Notes: generated from the sequence alone by a model not told the origin. DNA of 64,000 nucleotides from Acidobacteriota bacterium (GCA_031296105.1 JARLGJ010000014.1:1-64000); one strand, 5' to 3'. Positions 9,726 through 19,581 are shown, counted from the stretch's first letter. Translations and numbers: made by a program.

Positions 9726-11390
9726 ATGGCATCGGGCATCAACGAGCGGCTTTGGCTGGACTGGCTGGTCAAAGTCCGCGTCATCATCATCACGATTCTG
9801 CTCGCCATCGAGATGGCGATCGTCACCCTCACTGCCACCCATGTGAGCCGGACGCTTTTTGTCCTGGTCATTCTGGGGTGGTATGCCGCGGGCGCCGTCC
9901 ACCTCGTGCTGGCCGCGCGCGCCCGGCACGGCTGGGCGCTGCTGGCCAAGGCGCAGATTCTCTGCGACCTCTGCTTTGCCACCGCGGTCATCTACCTCAG
10001 CGGTGGCATCGACACGTCCTTCAACTTCCTTTATCCGCTGCTCATCATCGTGGCCGCCACCATGATCGGCAGCGGCTGGGCGTACCTTACCGCCGGCCTC
10101 TCTTTTGTGCTCTTCGGAGGAATGCTCGATCTCTGCTACTTTGAGGTCATTCATTCCTATAGCAACAGCCATCCCGGTCTCAAGTCGCTGCAGGCGGTTA
10201 TCTTCATCAACCTGTTTGCGTTCTTCTCGGTGGCTTACCTGGCCAGCCGCCTGGCCACGCGCCTGCGCCAGGCCGACGTTGCCCTCAGCGACAAAAGCTC
10301 TGAACTGGAGAACCTGCAACTGCTGCACCAGAGCATCGTGCATTGCATCTCCAGCGGCCTCATCATCACCGGCCTCGACGGCGCCATCAAGCTCATGAAT
10401 CCCGCCGCCCTCGGCCTGCTCGGCCGCAGCCAGGAGGAAGCCGCCACTCTCAACGCCGCCGATTTCTTCATCAGTCCGCTGCCCGTGGCCGGCGCCGAGC
10501 GCACTGAGGTTCGCACCCGCACTCCGGCCGGCGCCGAGAAGATGTTCGGCGTTGGTTGCAGCGCCCTGCTTGGCGGCGCGGGAGATACCATCGGCTACAT
10601 CTACACCTTCACCGACCTCACCGAGATTCGCCACCTCGAGCGCGAGCTTCGCCTGCGCGACCGTCTCGCGGCCGTCGGACGCCTTGCCGCCGGCATTGCC
10701 CACGAGATTCGCAATCCTCTGTCGTCTATCGCCGGATCGGTCAAAATGCTCTCCGGCATTGCCGCGCTCAACGACGATCAGCGCGAGCTGGTCGGCATCG
10801 TCAACCGCGAGTCCGAGCGCCTCAACTCGATCATCTCCGACTTTCTTACCTACTCGCGCGACCGCAAGTTCGAGAGCGCCCGCGTGGACCTGTGCGGCTT
10901 GCTGCGCGATACGCTCCTGCTGCTGGAAAACCGCGGCGAAGGCATTCGCCTGGTGCACGATTTTGCCGTCTCCGAAGCATGGGCCGAAGGCGATGGCGAT
11001 AAACTGAAGCAGGTCTTCTGGAATCTGGCCAGCAACGCGCAGCGCGCCATGCCCTCCGGCGGCACGCTCACCGTCGCGCTCGACGCGCAGGATGGCCAAT
11101 GGCGCATCCGCTTCCGCGACACCGGGCCGGGCATTGCTCCGCAACTTATCGAGAAACTCTTCGAACCCTTCCAGTCCGGTTTTGAAGGCGGCACCGGCCT
11201 TGGGCTGGCCATTGTCTATCGCATCATGCAGGCGCACGATGCGCACATCAGCGTGCACTCCGAGCCTGGCGTGGGCACCGAATTTACCCTGCTCTTTCCG
11301 CCGTGGCGCAACGCCGGCGAGGAAGATGAAGTGCCGCAGGATCAACTCGCCGGAGAAGCTTTTTCCGGACGCGAAAGTGAGAGCAAGTAG
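9726..11390 (+). CDS. pilS: PilS-like sensor histidine kinase
   Basis: The 554-residue membrane kinase has a block of six or so hydrophobic segments in residues 15-185 (PilS-type input), a PAS domain (LHQSIVHCISSGLIITGLDG), H-box GIAHEIRNPLSSI, N-box NLASNAQRAM, G1 DTGPGI and G2 GGTGLGLAI. GGGGAGG precedes ATG 9726. Its stop abuts the pilR ATG without a gap, so the two are translationally coupled. In PilS systems the kinase senses pilin in the membrane and controls pilA transcription; that role is inferred from context. Confidence 0.9.
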   Translation: MASGINERLWLDWLVKVRVIIITILLAIEMAIVTLTATHVSRTLFVLVILGWYAAGAVHLVLAARARHGWALLAKAQILCDLCFATAVIYLSGGIDTSFNFLYPLLIIVAATMIGSGWAYLTAGLSFVLFGGMLDLCYFEVIHSYSNSHPGLKSLQAVIFINLFAFFSVAYLASRLATRLRQADVALSDKSSELENLQLLHQSIVHCISSGLIITGLDGAIKLMNPAALGLLGRSQEEAATLNAADFFISPLPVAGAERTEVRTRTPAGAEKMFGVGCSALLGGAGDTIGYIYTFTDLTEIRHLERELRLRDRLAAVGRLAAGIAHEIRNPLSSIAGSVKMLSGIAALNDDQRELVGIVNRESERLNSIISDFLTYSRDRKFESARVDLCGLLRDTLLLLENRGEGIRLVHDFAVSEAWAEGDGDKLKQVFWNLASNAQRAMPSGGTLTVALDAQDGQWRIRFRDTGPGIAPQLIEKLFEPFQSGFEGGTGLGLAIVYRIMQAHDAHISVHSEPGVGTEFTLLFPPWRNAGEEDEVPQDQLAGEAFSGRESESK

Positions 11391-12767
<1,377 letters not shown>

Positions 12768-12780
12768 GGCGCGGTTTCGG

Positions 12781-12914
12781 AGGTCTGAGAGATTTCGGAA
12801 GTTTCGGAGGAAAAATTAGGTTTCAAGATTTCAGGGTTAAAACCGCAGGCGCTCGATTCAGTCGATGTTGGTTGTTCCTTCGAAACCTTCGAAACATCCG
12901 AAACCTTCAGACCT
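12781..12914. repeat. Large imperfect inverted repeat between convergent genes
   Basis: The left arm 12781-12810 and right arm 12877-12914 are built from the same words on opposite strands (AGGTCTGA, TTTCGGA, GTTTCG, AGG). They form a long imperfect stem with a loop of about 65 nt between pilR and the convergent permease. It could serve as a bidirectional terminator. The right arm, read on the minus strand, contains AGGTCTGAAGGTTTCGGAT, which recurs exactly at 20726-20744, so this is a dispersed intergenic repeat rather than a private terminator. Confidence 0.6.
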
Positions 12915-12925
12915 CACACTCTTCG

Positions 12926-13831
12926 TTACAGCCCCGCCTCAATCCGCGACCGCGGATCGAGGAAGTCCCGCATCGCGTCGCCGACGAAGTTGAAGGCCAG
13001 CACCGCCAGCATCACCGCCGCGGCAGGAAAGAGCACCAGGTGCGGCGAGTCGAACAGGTGGGTGCGCGCGTCGTTCAGCATTCCGCCCCAGCTTGGCACC
13101 GGCGGAGGAACCCCCAGCCCGAGGAAGCTCATGGTGGCCTCCGCCAGGATGGCCGCGGCCATGCCGATGGCCGCCTGCACAATCACCGGCTGCAGGATGT
13201 TCGGCAGAATATGGCGCGCCAGGATGCGGAAGTCGCTTGCGCCCAGCGCCCGGGCGGCCTCCACGTATTCTTTCTCTCGCGCGGCCAGCACCTGCGCTCG
13301 CACCAAACGCGCGTAGCCCACCCAGCCGCCAATCACCAGGGCCAGCACAAGATTGAAGAGACTCGGACCGAGGAAGGCGACAAAAGCAATCGCCAGCAGG
13401 ATTCCCGGGAACGACAGGAACGCGTTCATCACGATGACGTTGATGAAGCGGTCGAGTATTCCGCCGTAGTATCCCGCCAAGGAACCCACCAGCGTGCCCA
13501 GCAGCAAAGACCCCGCCACCACCGACACACCTACCAGCATCGAAATCCGCGCGCCATACAGGATGCGCGAAAAAATATCGCGGCCTAACTCGTCAGTGCC
13601 AAACCAGTGCGCCGCGCTGGGTGCTTGCAGGCGCGCGGGCAAATCAATCGCCGCCGGATCGCACGGCGCCACCAGCGGACCAAACAGCGCACACAGCACG
13701 AAGAGCACAATCAGCGCCGCGCCGATCATCGCCAGCGGATTGCGTCGCAGCACGCGGCCAAAGCCGCCGAACAGAGGCCGCTTCGAGCGCTCGACCACGA
13801 TGGGCGCGTTGTTCATTGCCGCGGCGCTCAT
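12926..13831 (-). CDS. dppC: Oligopeptide/dipeptide ABC transporter permease, DppC/OppC type
   Basis: The 301-residue inner-membrane permease has an N-terminal OppC segment (RRNPLAMIGAALIVLFVLCALFG), the family motif HWFGTDELGRDIFSR, five to six membrane helices, and the EAA loop EAARALGASDFRILARHILPN that contacts the ATPase. It ends with the DAMRDFLDPRSR hallmark. It overlaps dppB by 4 bp (ATGA). No substrate-binding protein or ATPase gene is adjacent, so the substrate cannot be assigned and the partners must be elsewhere. Confidence 0.93.
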   Translation of the reverse strand: MSAAAMNNAPIVVERSKRPLFGGFGRVLRRNPLAMIGAALIVLFVLCALFGPLVAPCDPAAIDLPARLQAPSAAHWFGTDELGRDIFSRILYGARISMLVGVSVVAGSLLLGTLVGSLAGYYGGILDRFINVIVMNAFLSFPGILLAIAFVAFLGPSLFNLVLALVIGGWVGYARLVRAQVLAAREKEYVEAARALGASDFRILARHILPNILQPVIVQAAIGMAAAILAEATMSFLGLGVPPPVPSWGGMLNDARTHLFDSPHLVLFPAAAVMLAVLAFNFVGDAMRDFLDPRSRIEAGL

Positions 13832-14745
13832 TGGCGAATCCTCGGGTTCAGCGCGGAATACACCAGGTCGGTGAGGAAGTTCACCGCCACGTAGGTGAGT
13901 CCGATGCAGAGCAGGCAGCCCTGCACCAGCGCGTAGTCGCGGTTGCTGATGGCGTCAATGGTGAGGCGTCCCAGGCCGGGCCAGGCGAAGATCTTCTCAG
14001 TGACAATGGTGCCCGCCAGCAGCGCGCCGAACTGCAAGCCGATGACGGTGATGACCGGGATAAGCGCGTTGCGCAGCGCGTGGCAATAGACGACGCGTCC
14101 TTCGCTGAGTCCCTTGGCGCGCGCCGTGCGAATGTAGTCCTGGCCCAGTTCCTCCAGCATCGAGGTGCGCACCATGCGCGTCAGAATGGCCGCCAGAGAG
14201 GCTCCCATGGTGACGGCCGGAAGAATGACGGCGCGCCAATCTTCGGCTCCCGAGACGGGCAGCAGGTCGAAGTGAATGGCGAAGATGAGGATCAGGATTG
14301 GCCCCAAGGCGAAGTTGGGGAACGAGAGTCCGAGCAGGCTGACGAACGAGAGCGCGCGGTCGTCCCAGCGGTTGCGCCGCACCGCCGAACGCACGCCCGC
14401 GGGAATCGACAGCAGAATGGCCACCAGCAACGCGGTTACCGCCAGCCGCAGCGTGGCCGGATACGCCTGCGCCACCAGGGCCGTCACCGGCTTGTTCAGC
14501 CGCAGAGAGCGTCCCAGGTCGCCGTGCAGCACGCCGCTCCAGTAGTGCACGTATTGCTGCGGCAGCGGAACGTCGAGTCCGTAGGCGTGGCGCGTGGCCT
14601 GAATGTCCGCGCCTGCTGCGCCTTCGCCAAGCATCGCCTGAATGGGATCGCCGGGGACAAGGTGGATGAGCAGGAAGACGACGCTGACCACCAGCCACAC
14701 CACGGGCAGCATGTAGCTCAGCCGCGTCAGCACGTAACGGATCAT
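13828..14745 (-). CDS. dppB: Oligopeptide/dipeptide ABC transporter permease, DppB/OppB type
   Basis: The 305-residue permease has the typical start MIRYVLTRLSYMLPVVWLVV, the periplasmic LVPGDPIQAMLG motif, QYVHYWSGVLHGDLGRSL, the EAA loop RTARAKGLSEGRVVYCHALRNA and the C-terminal ALVQGCLLCIGLTYVAVNFL helix. It overlaps the upstream CNNM gene and the downstream dppC by 4 bp each, so the three are translationally coupled. It forms a heterodimeric pore with DppC. Confidence 0.93.
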   Translation of the reverse strand: MIRYVLTRLSYMLPVVWLVVSVVFLLIHLVPGDPIQAMLGEGAAGADIQATRHAYGLDVPLPQQYVHYWSGVLHGDLGRSLRLNKPVTALVAQAYPATLRLAVTALLVAILLSIPAGVRSAVRRNRWDDRALSFVSLLGLSFPNFALGPILILIFAIHFDLLPVSGAEDWRAVILPAVTMGASLAAILTRMVRTSMLEELGQDYIRTARAKGLSEGRVVYCHALRNALIPVITVIGLQFGALLAGTIVTEKIFAWPGLGRLTIDAISNRDYALVQGCLLCIGLTYVAVNFLTDLVYSALNPRIRQ

Positions 14746-16100
14746 GCTCGTTCCGCGCCGCCGGCGGAGTGTTGCGGCAGCAGGTCAATGCGCACGGCGC
14801 CCACGCGGAGTCCTTCCATCTCCACCACTGTAAACCGCCGCTGCTGGTAGAGGAAACTGTCTCCGGGGCGCGGAATGCGCTGGAGCTGTGCCAGCACAAA
14901 GCCGGCGAGAGTCTCAAAGCCCTCGTCGCGCGGCAGAGTGAGGTCGTACTGCGTTTCCAGGTCGCGCAGGTTCAGCGCGGCGTCCAGCAGCAGAGACGAG
15001 GCGTTGCCGCGGTTTCCGCGGTCCACCACGTCGAACTCGTCTTCCAACTCGCCGACAATCTGTTCCAGAACGTCTTCCACGCTCACCACGCCGGCCGTGG
15101 AGCCGAACTCGTCCACCACCACGGCCAGGTGGCGTCGGCGAGACTTGAACTCCTCCAGCAGGTCGGGCAGCGGCTTGGTCTCCGGCACCACCAGCACGTC
15201 GCGCATCAGGTTACGCACGGTCAATCCGCTGGCGGGCGGCGCGGCGGCGGCGCGGCGCAGGCGGTATTGCATCCAGCGCATCAGATCCTTGGAGTAAAGC
15301 ACGCCGACAATGAACTCCGGCCCGCGCTCGGGGTCGTACACCGGAATGCGCGAGTGCTGCTCCTCGATCACGCGCGAGCAGGCTTCTTCCAGCGGCAGGT
15401 CGGCCGGCAAGGAGAAGATGTCCGGACGCGGCACCATGATCTCGCGCGCGGTGATCGTTTCCAGGTCCAAAGCGTTGTGCAGCAACTCCTGCTGCCCTGA
15501 GGTCAGCAGCCCGTAGCGGTGCGAGGCGGTCACGCTCAGCTTCAGTTCCTCGGGCGTGTGCACGCCAACCTCGCGCACGCGGTCCCAGCCGAAGGCGCGC
15601 AGCACGTAGCCGGAAGAGGCGGCCATGAAGCGCGTGGCGGGCGAGACCACGGTGATGAACACGTCCAAGGGCGCGGCCACGGCCAGCGCCACCTGCTCGG
15701 TCTTTTGCAGGGCCACGGACTTGGGCACCACCTCGCCGAGGATGACGTGCATGTAGGTGATGGCCGTGAAGGCCACCACCGAGGCCAGCGCGTGGGCAAA
15801 CAACACGGAGTGCGGCAGACGTGCGAGCGGTACTTCGATGAGATGCGCCAGCGCGGTTTCACCGATCCAGCCCAAGGCCAAAGAGGCCATGGTGACGCCG
15901 ATCTGGATGCCGTTCAGAACCTCATCGAGCTTGTTGTGCAGTTTGCGGATGGTGCGGGCGCCGGTGCGTCCCTCGTCGATGAGCTGTTGCAGGCGTGTGT
16001 CGCGGATGCTGACCAGCGCATATTCCCCGGCGGCAAAGAAGGCGTTGCCGGCAACAAGGAATAAAACGGCGATGATCCGCACTAAAACGTAGGTGAACAA
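14742..16100 (-). CDS. CNNM/CorC (HlyC) family membrane transporter with CBS pair
   Basis: The 452-residue protein has a DUF21/CNNM membrane domain (GNAFFAAGEYALVSIRDTRLQQL, then GIQIGVTMASLALGWIGE and the ILGEVVPKSVALQ motif), a CBS pair (AREIMVPRPDIFSLP ... HSRIPVYD; LMRDVLVVPETKPL ... LAVVVDEFGSTAGVVSVEDVLE) and a CorC_HlyC C-terminal domain (LRDLETQYDLTLP). Relatives transport or control Mg2+, Co2+ or other divalent cations; the older name hemolysin is misleading. It is the first gene of a minus-strand unit that continues by 4-bp overlaps into dppB and dppC, a pairing with no obvious functional logic. Confidence 0.9.
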   Translation of the reverse strand: MFTYVLVRIIAVLFLVAGNAFFAAGEYALVSIRDTRLQQLIDEGRTGARTIRKLHNKLDEVLNGIQIGVTMASLALGWIGETALAHLIEVPLARLPHSVLFAHALASVVAFTAITYMHVILGEVVPKSVALQKTEQVALAVAAPLDVFITVVSPATRFMAASSGYVLRAFGWDRVREVGVHTPEELKLSVTASHRYGLLTSGQQELLHNALDLETITAREIMVPRPDIFSLPADLPLEEACSRVIEEQHSRIPVYDPERGPEFIVGVLYSKDLMRWMQYRLRRAAAAPPASGLTVRNLMRDVLVVPETKPLPDLLEEFKSRRRHLAVVVDEFGSTAGVVSVEDVLEQIVGELEDEFDVVDRGNRGNASSLLLDAALNLRDLETQYDLTLPRDEGFETLAGFVLAQLQRIPRPGDSFLYQQRRFTVVEMEGLRVGAVRIDLLPQHSAGGAERA

Positions 16101-16227
16101 AGCCGCTGGCTCCTGGAAAGGTCCGTGGAATGGATTCTAGCAAAGTAGATGGAACCTGGGGCCGCTAGCCTGCGTACATAGGCTATGTGCGCGGCACGGG
16201 TGTGCCAGCTTTGGCAGGAGGGTTGCG

Positions 16228-17436
16228 GTGGCAAACGGAAACGGCAAGCGCCGGCGTAAGTTCATATGGATTACCGCAGTCATCGTAGTTCTGGTGCTGC
16301 TGGTGCTGGGCGGCGCGCTGGCAGCGCGCAACAACGGAAAGAAGATCGATCCCACCAAGCTGGCCAAGGTGGAGCGCGGCGACGTGGTAAAGAGCGTGGT
16401 GGCCACCGGTAAGGTGGAACCCATCACCAAGGTGGAGATCAAAAGCAAAGCCTCGGGCATTGTGAAGAAGCTCTACGTAGAGGCCGGCGACCGGGTCAAG
16501 AAGGGTCAGGTGCTGGCCGAACTGGACCGCGTGGAGATGGAAGCACAGGTGCGCCAGAGCGAGGCGCAACTGCAATCCGCCAAGGCCACGCTGACTTCTT
16601 CGGAGGCCGACCTGGCGCGCTCGCGCGTGGACGCCGAAGGGGTGGACGTGCCCATGCTGAAGCGAGCCTGGGAGCGCGCCGCGGCCATGGCCAAGCAGGG
16701 CGTCATCTCGCAGTCGTCGCTGGATGACGCCGAGAAGAACTACGTGCTGGCCACCAACAAGCAGAACGTGTCGCGCGCGCAGATTGCGGTGAACCAGGCG
16801 CGCGTGGCGCAGGCACGTGCCGATGTAAAGCGCGCCGAAGCCACCTTGAGCCAGCAGCAGGAGCAGTTGAGCTACACCACCATCGTCGCGCCAATCGACG
16901 GCATCATCCTCTCGCGCGACGTGGAAGTGGGCGACGCTGTCAGCTCCATTCTGGTGCTGGGTTCTTCGGCCACCTTGGTGATGACCCTGGGCGACACCAG
17001 CGAAGTCTATGTGAAGGGCAAGGTGGATGAGAGCGACATCGGCAAGGTCTATCTTGGCCAGCCGGCTCGCATCCGCGTGGAGTCGTTCAAAGACAAGTCC
17101 TTCGCTGGCAAGGTGACCAGGATTTCGCCCATGGGTGTGGAGAAGGAGAACGTGACCACCTTCGAGGTGCGCGTCTCCATTACCAACCCCGGCGGTGAGC
17201 TGAAGGCCATGATGACGGCCAACGCTGAGATGATTCTGGAAGAGCACAAAGGCGTGCTGAACATTCCGGAGAGCGCGTTGATCTACGACCAGGGAAAATC
17301 GGCCTCGGTGGAAGTCCCCGACCCCTCGTTGAAGGAAGGTAAAAAGAAGATTGCGGTGAAGGCCGGCATCTCCAACGGCGCCAAAACGGAGATTCTGAGC
17401 GGCCTGAACGAGGGGCAGCAAGTGGTGCTGCAATAA
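16228..17436 (+). CDS. HlyD/MacA-type periplasmic adaptor protein
   Basis: The 402-residue membrane-fusion protein has a cytoplasmic RRRK start and one membrane anchor (FIWITAVIVVLVLLVLGGALA). A split lipoyl/barrel-sandwich domain follows (VEIKSKASGIVKKLYVEAGDRVKKGQVLAELD and YTTIVAPIDGIILSRDVEVGDAV), enclosing an alpha-hairpin coiled coil at about residues 95-205. The beta-barrel contains VKGKVDESDIGKVYLGQPARI. GTG 16228 has GGAGGG upstream. It would bridge an inner-membrane ABC exporter and an outer-membrane channel, but no such gene follows: a strong terminator lies directly downstream, so it is an orphan adaptor here. Confidence 0.9.
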   Translation: MANGNGKRRRKFIWITAVIVVLVLLVLGGALAARNNGKKIDPTKLAKVERGDVVKSVVATGKVEPITKVEIKSKASGIVKKLYVEAGDRVKKGQVLAELDRVEMEAQVRQSEAQLQSAKATLTSSEADLARSRVDAEGVDVPMLKRAWERAAAMAKQGVISQSSLDDAEKNYVLATNKQNVSRAQIAVNQARVAQARADVKRAEATLSQQQEQLSYTTIVAPIDGIILSRDVEVGDAVSSILVLGSSATLVMTLGDTSEVYVKGKVDESDIGKVYLGQPARIRVESFKDKSFAGKVTRISPMGVEKENVTTFEVRVSITNPGGELKAMMTANAEMILEEHKGVLNIPESALIYDQGKSASVEVPDPSLKEGKKKIAVKAGISNGAKTEILSGLNEGQQVVLQ

Positions 17437-17468
17437 ACAGGTTTCGATCCAAATGCGTTGTTTGACTT

Positions 17469-17497
17469 GCCCCGCCTTTTCCGGCGGGGCGTTTTTT
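17469..17497 (+). terminator. Rho-independent terminator after the adaptor gene
   Basis: A perfect 8-bp stem, GCCCCGCC (17469-17476) and GGCGGGGC (17483-17490), with a 6-nt loop is followed by GTTTTTT. It ends the HlyD-type gene transcript. Confidence 0.93.
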
Positions 17498-17639
17498 GCG
17501 GTGGGCACGCAAGCTAAGTTCCGCCGTGGAACGTCAGCAGAGACTGCGCCCGCGCCGAAAGAAATCGCCATGGCGTGCAATAAATCTTTTCCGGCTGCGT
17601 CATCATGAGTGAGGAACAACTCCGGCGGGCAGGGGCGTG

Positions 17640-18197
17640 ATGGGCGACAGAGGGAAAAACCGGCTGGCCGAGGTGCTCACTCACGAGCGCGAACGTTTCC
17701 TGCGCTTTGTGCGCCGCAAGCTGGACGAATTGCCCGCGCTGGATGCCGAAGACATCCTCTCCGACGTGGCGTACAGCCTGCTGCGACGGGCCGACGTGGT
17801 GGAGCAGGCGGAGAACCTGACGGCCTACATCTATCGCTCGCTGGCCAATCGCGTGGTGGATCAGCATCGCCGCCAGGTGCCGACGACGCCGATTGACGTG
17901 GCGCCGGAAGGCGAGGATGACGCGCCCGCTCTCAGCATTCCGGACGATCGCCCGCAGCCCGACCGGCAGATGGAGCAGCGCGAATTAAAGGCGCGGCTGC
18001 ATGACGCGCTGGGGCAGCTTTCTCCGCGCGAGCGCGCGGTGTGGATTGCAACCGAGATCGAAGAGCAGACGTTCCGCGAGTTGGCGGAAGAGTGCGACGA
18101 GCCCATGGGCACGCTGCTTTCACTTAAAAGCCGGGCCAACGCCCGCTTGCGCACGCTCCTGTCGGACTACCGGCAGGGAGCAGGTACCAAGGAGTGA
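17640..18197 (+). CDS. ECF-type RNA polymerase sigma factor
   Basis: The protein of about 185 residues has sigma region 2 (ERFLRFVRRKLDELPALDAEDILSDVAYSLLRR, NLTAYIYRSLANRVVDQHRR) and region 4 (LGQLSPRERAVWIATEIEEQTFRELAEE, MGTLLSLKSRANARLRTLL). There is no zinc-finger anti-sigma gene. The next gene, 2 bp downstream with AAGGAG, encodes a two-helix membrane protein that may take that role. ATG 17640 is chosen over the adjacent GTG 17637. Confidence 0.88.
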   Translation: MGDRGKNRLAEVLTHERERFLRFVRRKLDELPALDAEDILSDVAYSLLRRADVVEQAENLTAYIYRSLANRVVDQHRRQVPTTPIDVAPEGEDDAPALSIPDDRPQPDRQMEQRELKARLHDALGQLSPRERAVWIATEIEEQTFRELAEECDEPMGTLLSLKSRANARLRTLLSDYRQGAGTKE

Positions 18198-18199
18198 TT

Positions 18200-18553
18200 A
18201 TGACTTATTATCCCGACCGTCTTTCCAAACATAGCCGGACGTATCTGGTGGTGGTTCATATGGCGGCGCTGTTTGTGCTGGCCTGCGCGCTGGCCCTGCT
18301 GGCGGGCTACGTGGTGATGCGCTTGTGGAACGCCGTGGTGCCCGCCATTCTTCCCGCGCATCCCATCACGTATTGGCAGAGCGTGGGGCTGCTGGTGCTG
18401 GCGCGCATTCTGTTTGGCGGCTTTAGCCACGGACGCCACAAGAACTTGAAGGATTATCGCCATGGCGAGGCATGGCGCAAGTATGACGAATGGTGGAAGG
18501 AGTCCGGCGAGAAATCGTTCAGCGATTTCTCGTCGCCGGAGAACCGCTCCTAG
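18200..18553 (+). CDS. Small two-helix membrane protein downstream of ECF sigma factor
   Basis: About 117 residues. ATG 18200 is preceded by AAGGAG. Two membrane segments are visible (YLVVVHMAALFVLACALALLAGYVVM and ITYWQSVGLLVLARILFGGF), followed by a charged, Trp/Lys-rich cytoplasmic tail (YRHGEAWRKYDEWWKESGEK). No known domain was recognised. The operon position suggests it modulates the sigma factor. Its TAG stop and last codons (NRS-stop) are supplied by the end of a repeat element (18551-18669). Confidence 0.78.
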   Translation: MTYYPDRLSKHSRTYLVVVHMAALFVLACALALLAGYVVMRLWNAVVPAILPAHPITYWQSVGLLVLARILFGGFSHGRHKNLKDYRHGEAWRKYDEWWKESGEKSFSDFSSPENRS

Positions 18554-18669
18554 AGCGGTTCCCGAGAAGCTATATCCTCTTGAGATTGTGCTCTGCCGTT
18601 GCTCCCTGTTGGTTGCAACGGCCAACGGACCCCGGCTTCGGGACACACCATCTCGAGAACCGCTCCTAG
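18551..18669. repeat. MITE-like 119-bp element with terminal inverted repeats
   Basis: The left end CTAGAGCGGTTCCCGAGA and right end, read inward on the other strand, CTAGGAGCGGTTCTCGAGA match almost perfectly, framing about 119 bp. An internal hairpin CCGTTGC (18596-18602) / GCAACGG (18615-18621) is present. GAGAACCGCTCCTAG occurs at both 18539-18553 and 18655-18669, and TCCTAGAGCGGTTCC recurs at 19396-19410, again spanning a stop codon. There is no coding capacity. It may be a miniature transposable element or a REP-like palindrome. Confidence 0.5.
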
Positions 18670-18696
18670 CCACAAAAAGATAACGGCAATGCCTGC

Positions 18697-18729
18697 GGCC
18701 CTCCTCATTCCGGGAGGGCCCAATTTTTT
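18697..18729 (+). terminator. Rho-independent terminator
   Basis: GGCCCTCC (18697-18704) pairs with GGAGGGCC (18713-18720), followed by CAATTTTTT. It probably ends the sigma factor/membrane protein transcript. Confidence 0.88.
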
Positions 18730-18782
18730 CTGCAATAAATTCCGCACCTGCGCGTCATACCGGGAAGAAGGAGTTACGAGCG

Positions 18783-18935
18783 ATGGCAAACGTGGAAAGA
18801 AGTGGCGGCACAATTTTCAACAACGATCAAAGGCTGTTGTTGCGGGCAGCCGCGATGGCCCTGATGAGCATTCCCGTGCTGTTCTTCCTTATTCCGAGTT
18901 TCATCGTCCGCTTTTTGCCTTCGCTGGTGAAGTAA
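18783..18935 (+). CDS. Small 50-residue single-pass membrane protein
   Basis: ATG 18783 has AAGGAG 9 bp upstream. The 50-residue product is polar at the N-terminus (MANVERSGGTIFNNDQR) and ends in one membrane helix (AAAMALMSIPVLFFLIPSFI) with a short basic tail (VRFLPSLVK). It begins directly after a terminator and 67 bp before the PAS-like gene. No family was recognised. A good ribosome site and sensible topology support it as real, and its short length makes it easy to miss. Confidence 0.55.
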   Translation: MANVERSGGTIFNNDQRLLLRAAAMALMSIPVLFFLIPSFIVRFLPSLVK

Positions 18936-19002
18936 ACCTCCAGGGGCCGCGCAGCGGGAATTCGGCGCGGGACTGGAGATTGAACGATAGGGATGAGGAG
19001 CA

Positions 19003-19401
19003 ATGATTGTGGTGGAGCAAAAGACACTCGACGCGTTTGAAGAAATGTGGGGACCGTTCCCCGAACCGGTCATGCTGATCGATAAATACCGCACCATCCT
19101 GGCGCGCAACGAGCTGGCGCGCATCACCGGCATACCCGAGGGAATCAAGTGCTACTCGCTCAATCCCGAGGCACACGGCGACAACTGCCAGCAGTGCAAG
19201 GCGAACCAGGCCATGTGGGAAAAGCGCACGGTCTGCCAGGAGAGCGAGACCAACGGCACGCGCATCATCGGCTACTGGATGCCGCTCAAAGAAAGCCCCG
19301 AGGTGTACGTTCACTTCGGAGTGGGGCTTGCCAAATCGATGGGATTGAATCCCGCGGCTCCGGCCCAGGAACCTGGCTTGGTGGGCATCGTCGAGTCCTA
19401 G
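19003..19401 (+). CDS. Small cysteine-containing PAS-like protein
   Basis: The 132-residue protein is essentially a single PAS-like fold: FEEMWGPFPEPVMLIDKYRTILARNELARI (first strands and helix) and a C-terminal beta part (TRIIGYWMPLKESPEVYVHFGVGLA). Between them lies a cysteine cluster (IKCYSLNPEAHGDNCQQCKA, then TVCQES), four Cys in all. Similar Cys inserts occur in PAS domains of anaerobe sensor kinases, so metal or redox sensing is a reasonable guess. There is no output domain. GAGGAG precedes ATG 19003. It may interact with the nearby sigma factor or another kinase. Confidence 0.72.
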   Translation: MIVVEQKTLDAFEEMWGPFPEPVMLIDKYRTILARNELARITGIPEGIKCYSLNPEAHGDNCQQCKANQAMWEKRTVCQESETNGTRIIGYWMPLKESPEVYVHFGVGLAKSMGLNPAAPAQEPGLVGIVES

Positions 19402-19441
19402 AGCGGTTCCGTTCGATTCGCGTTCGCATCCTTTCGCTGCT

Positions 19442-19473
19442 CCTGGCGTCTTCCACGCCGGGGCTTTCTTGTT
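19442..19473 (+). terminator. Probable terminator after PAS-like gene
   Basis: CCTGGCGT (19442-19449) pairs with ACGCCGGG (19455-19462), with one G-U pair and a 5-nt loop, followed by the T-rich GCTTTCTTGTTT. Confidence 0.6.
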
Positions 19474-19581
19474 TGCGCGGCCTGTTTCCGCATACACACC
19501 CCTTGGTCAGTGGCGGGCAGCCCCCATTCGTGACAGAATTGCGGGCAGAGAAGATTGCTTGCATTGCAGCAGGAGGCGGAG

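Noticed and set aside
5924..9991. Very long antisense open frame opposite pilB-pilT-pilC
   Set aside because: It is a shadow of three strongly supported genes in high-GC DNA; composition is His/Gly/Ala-rich with no domain.
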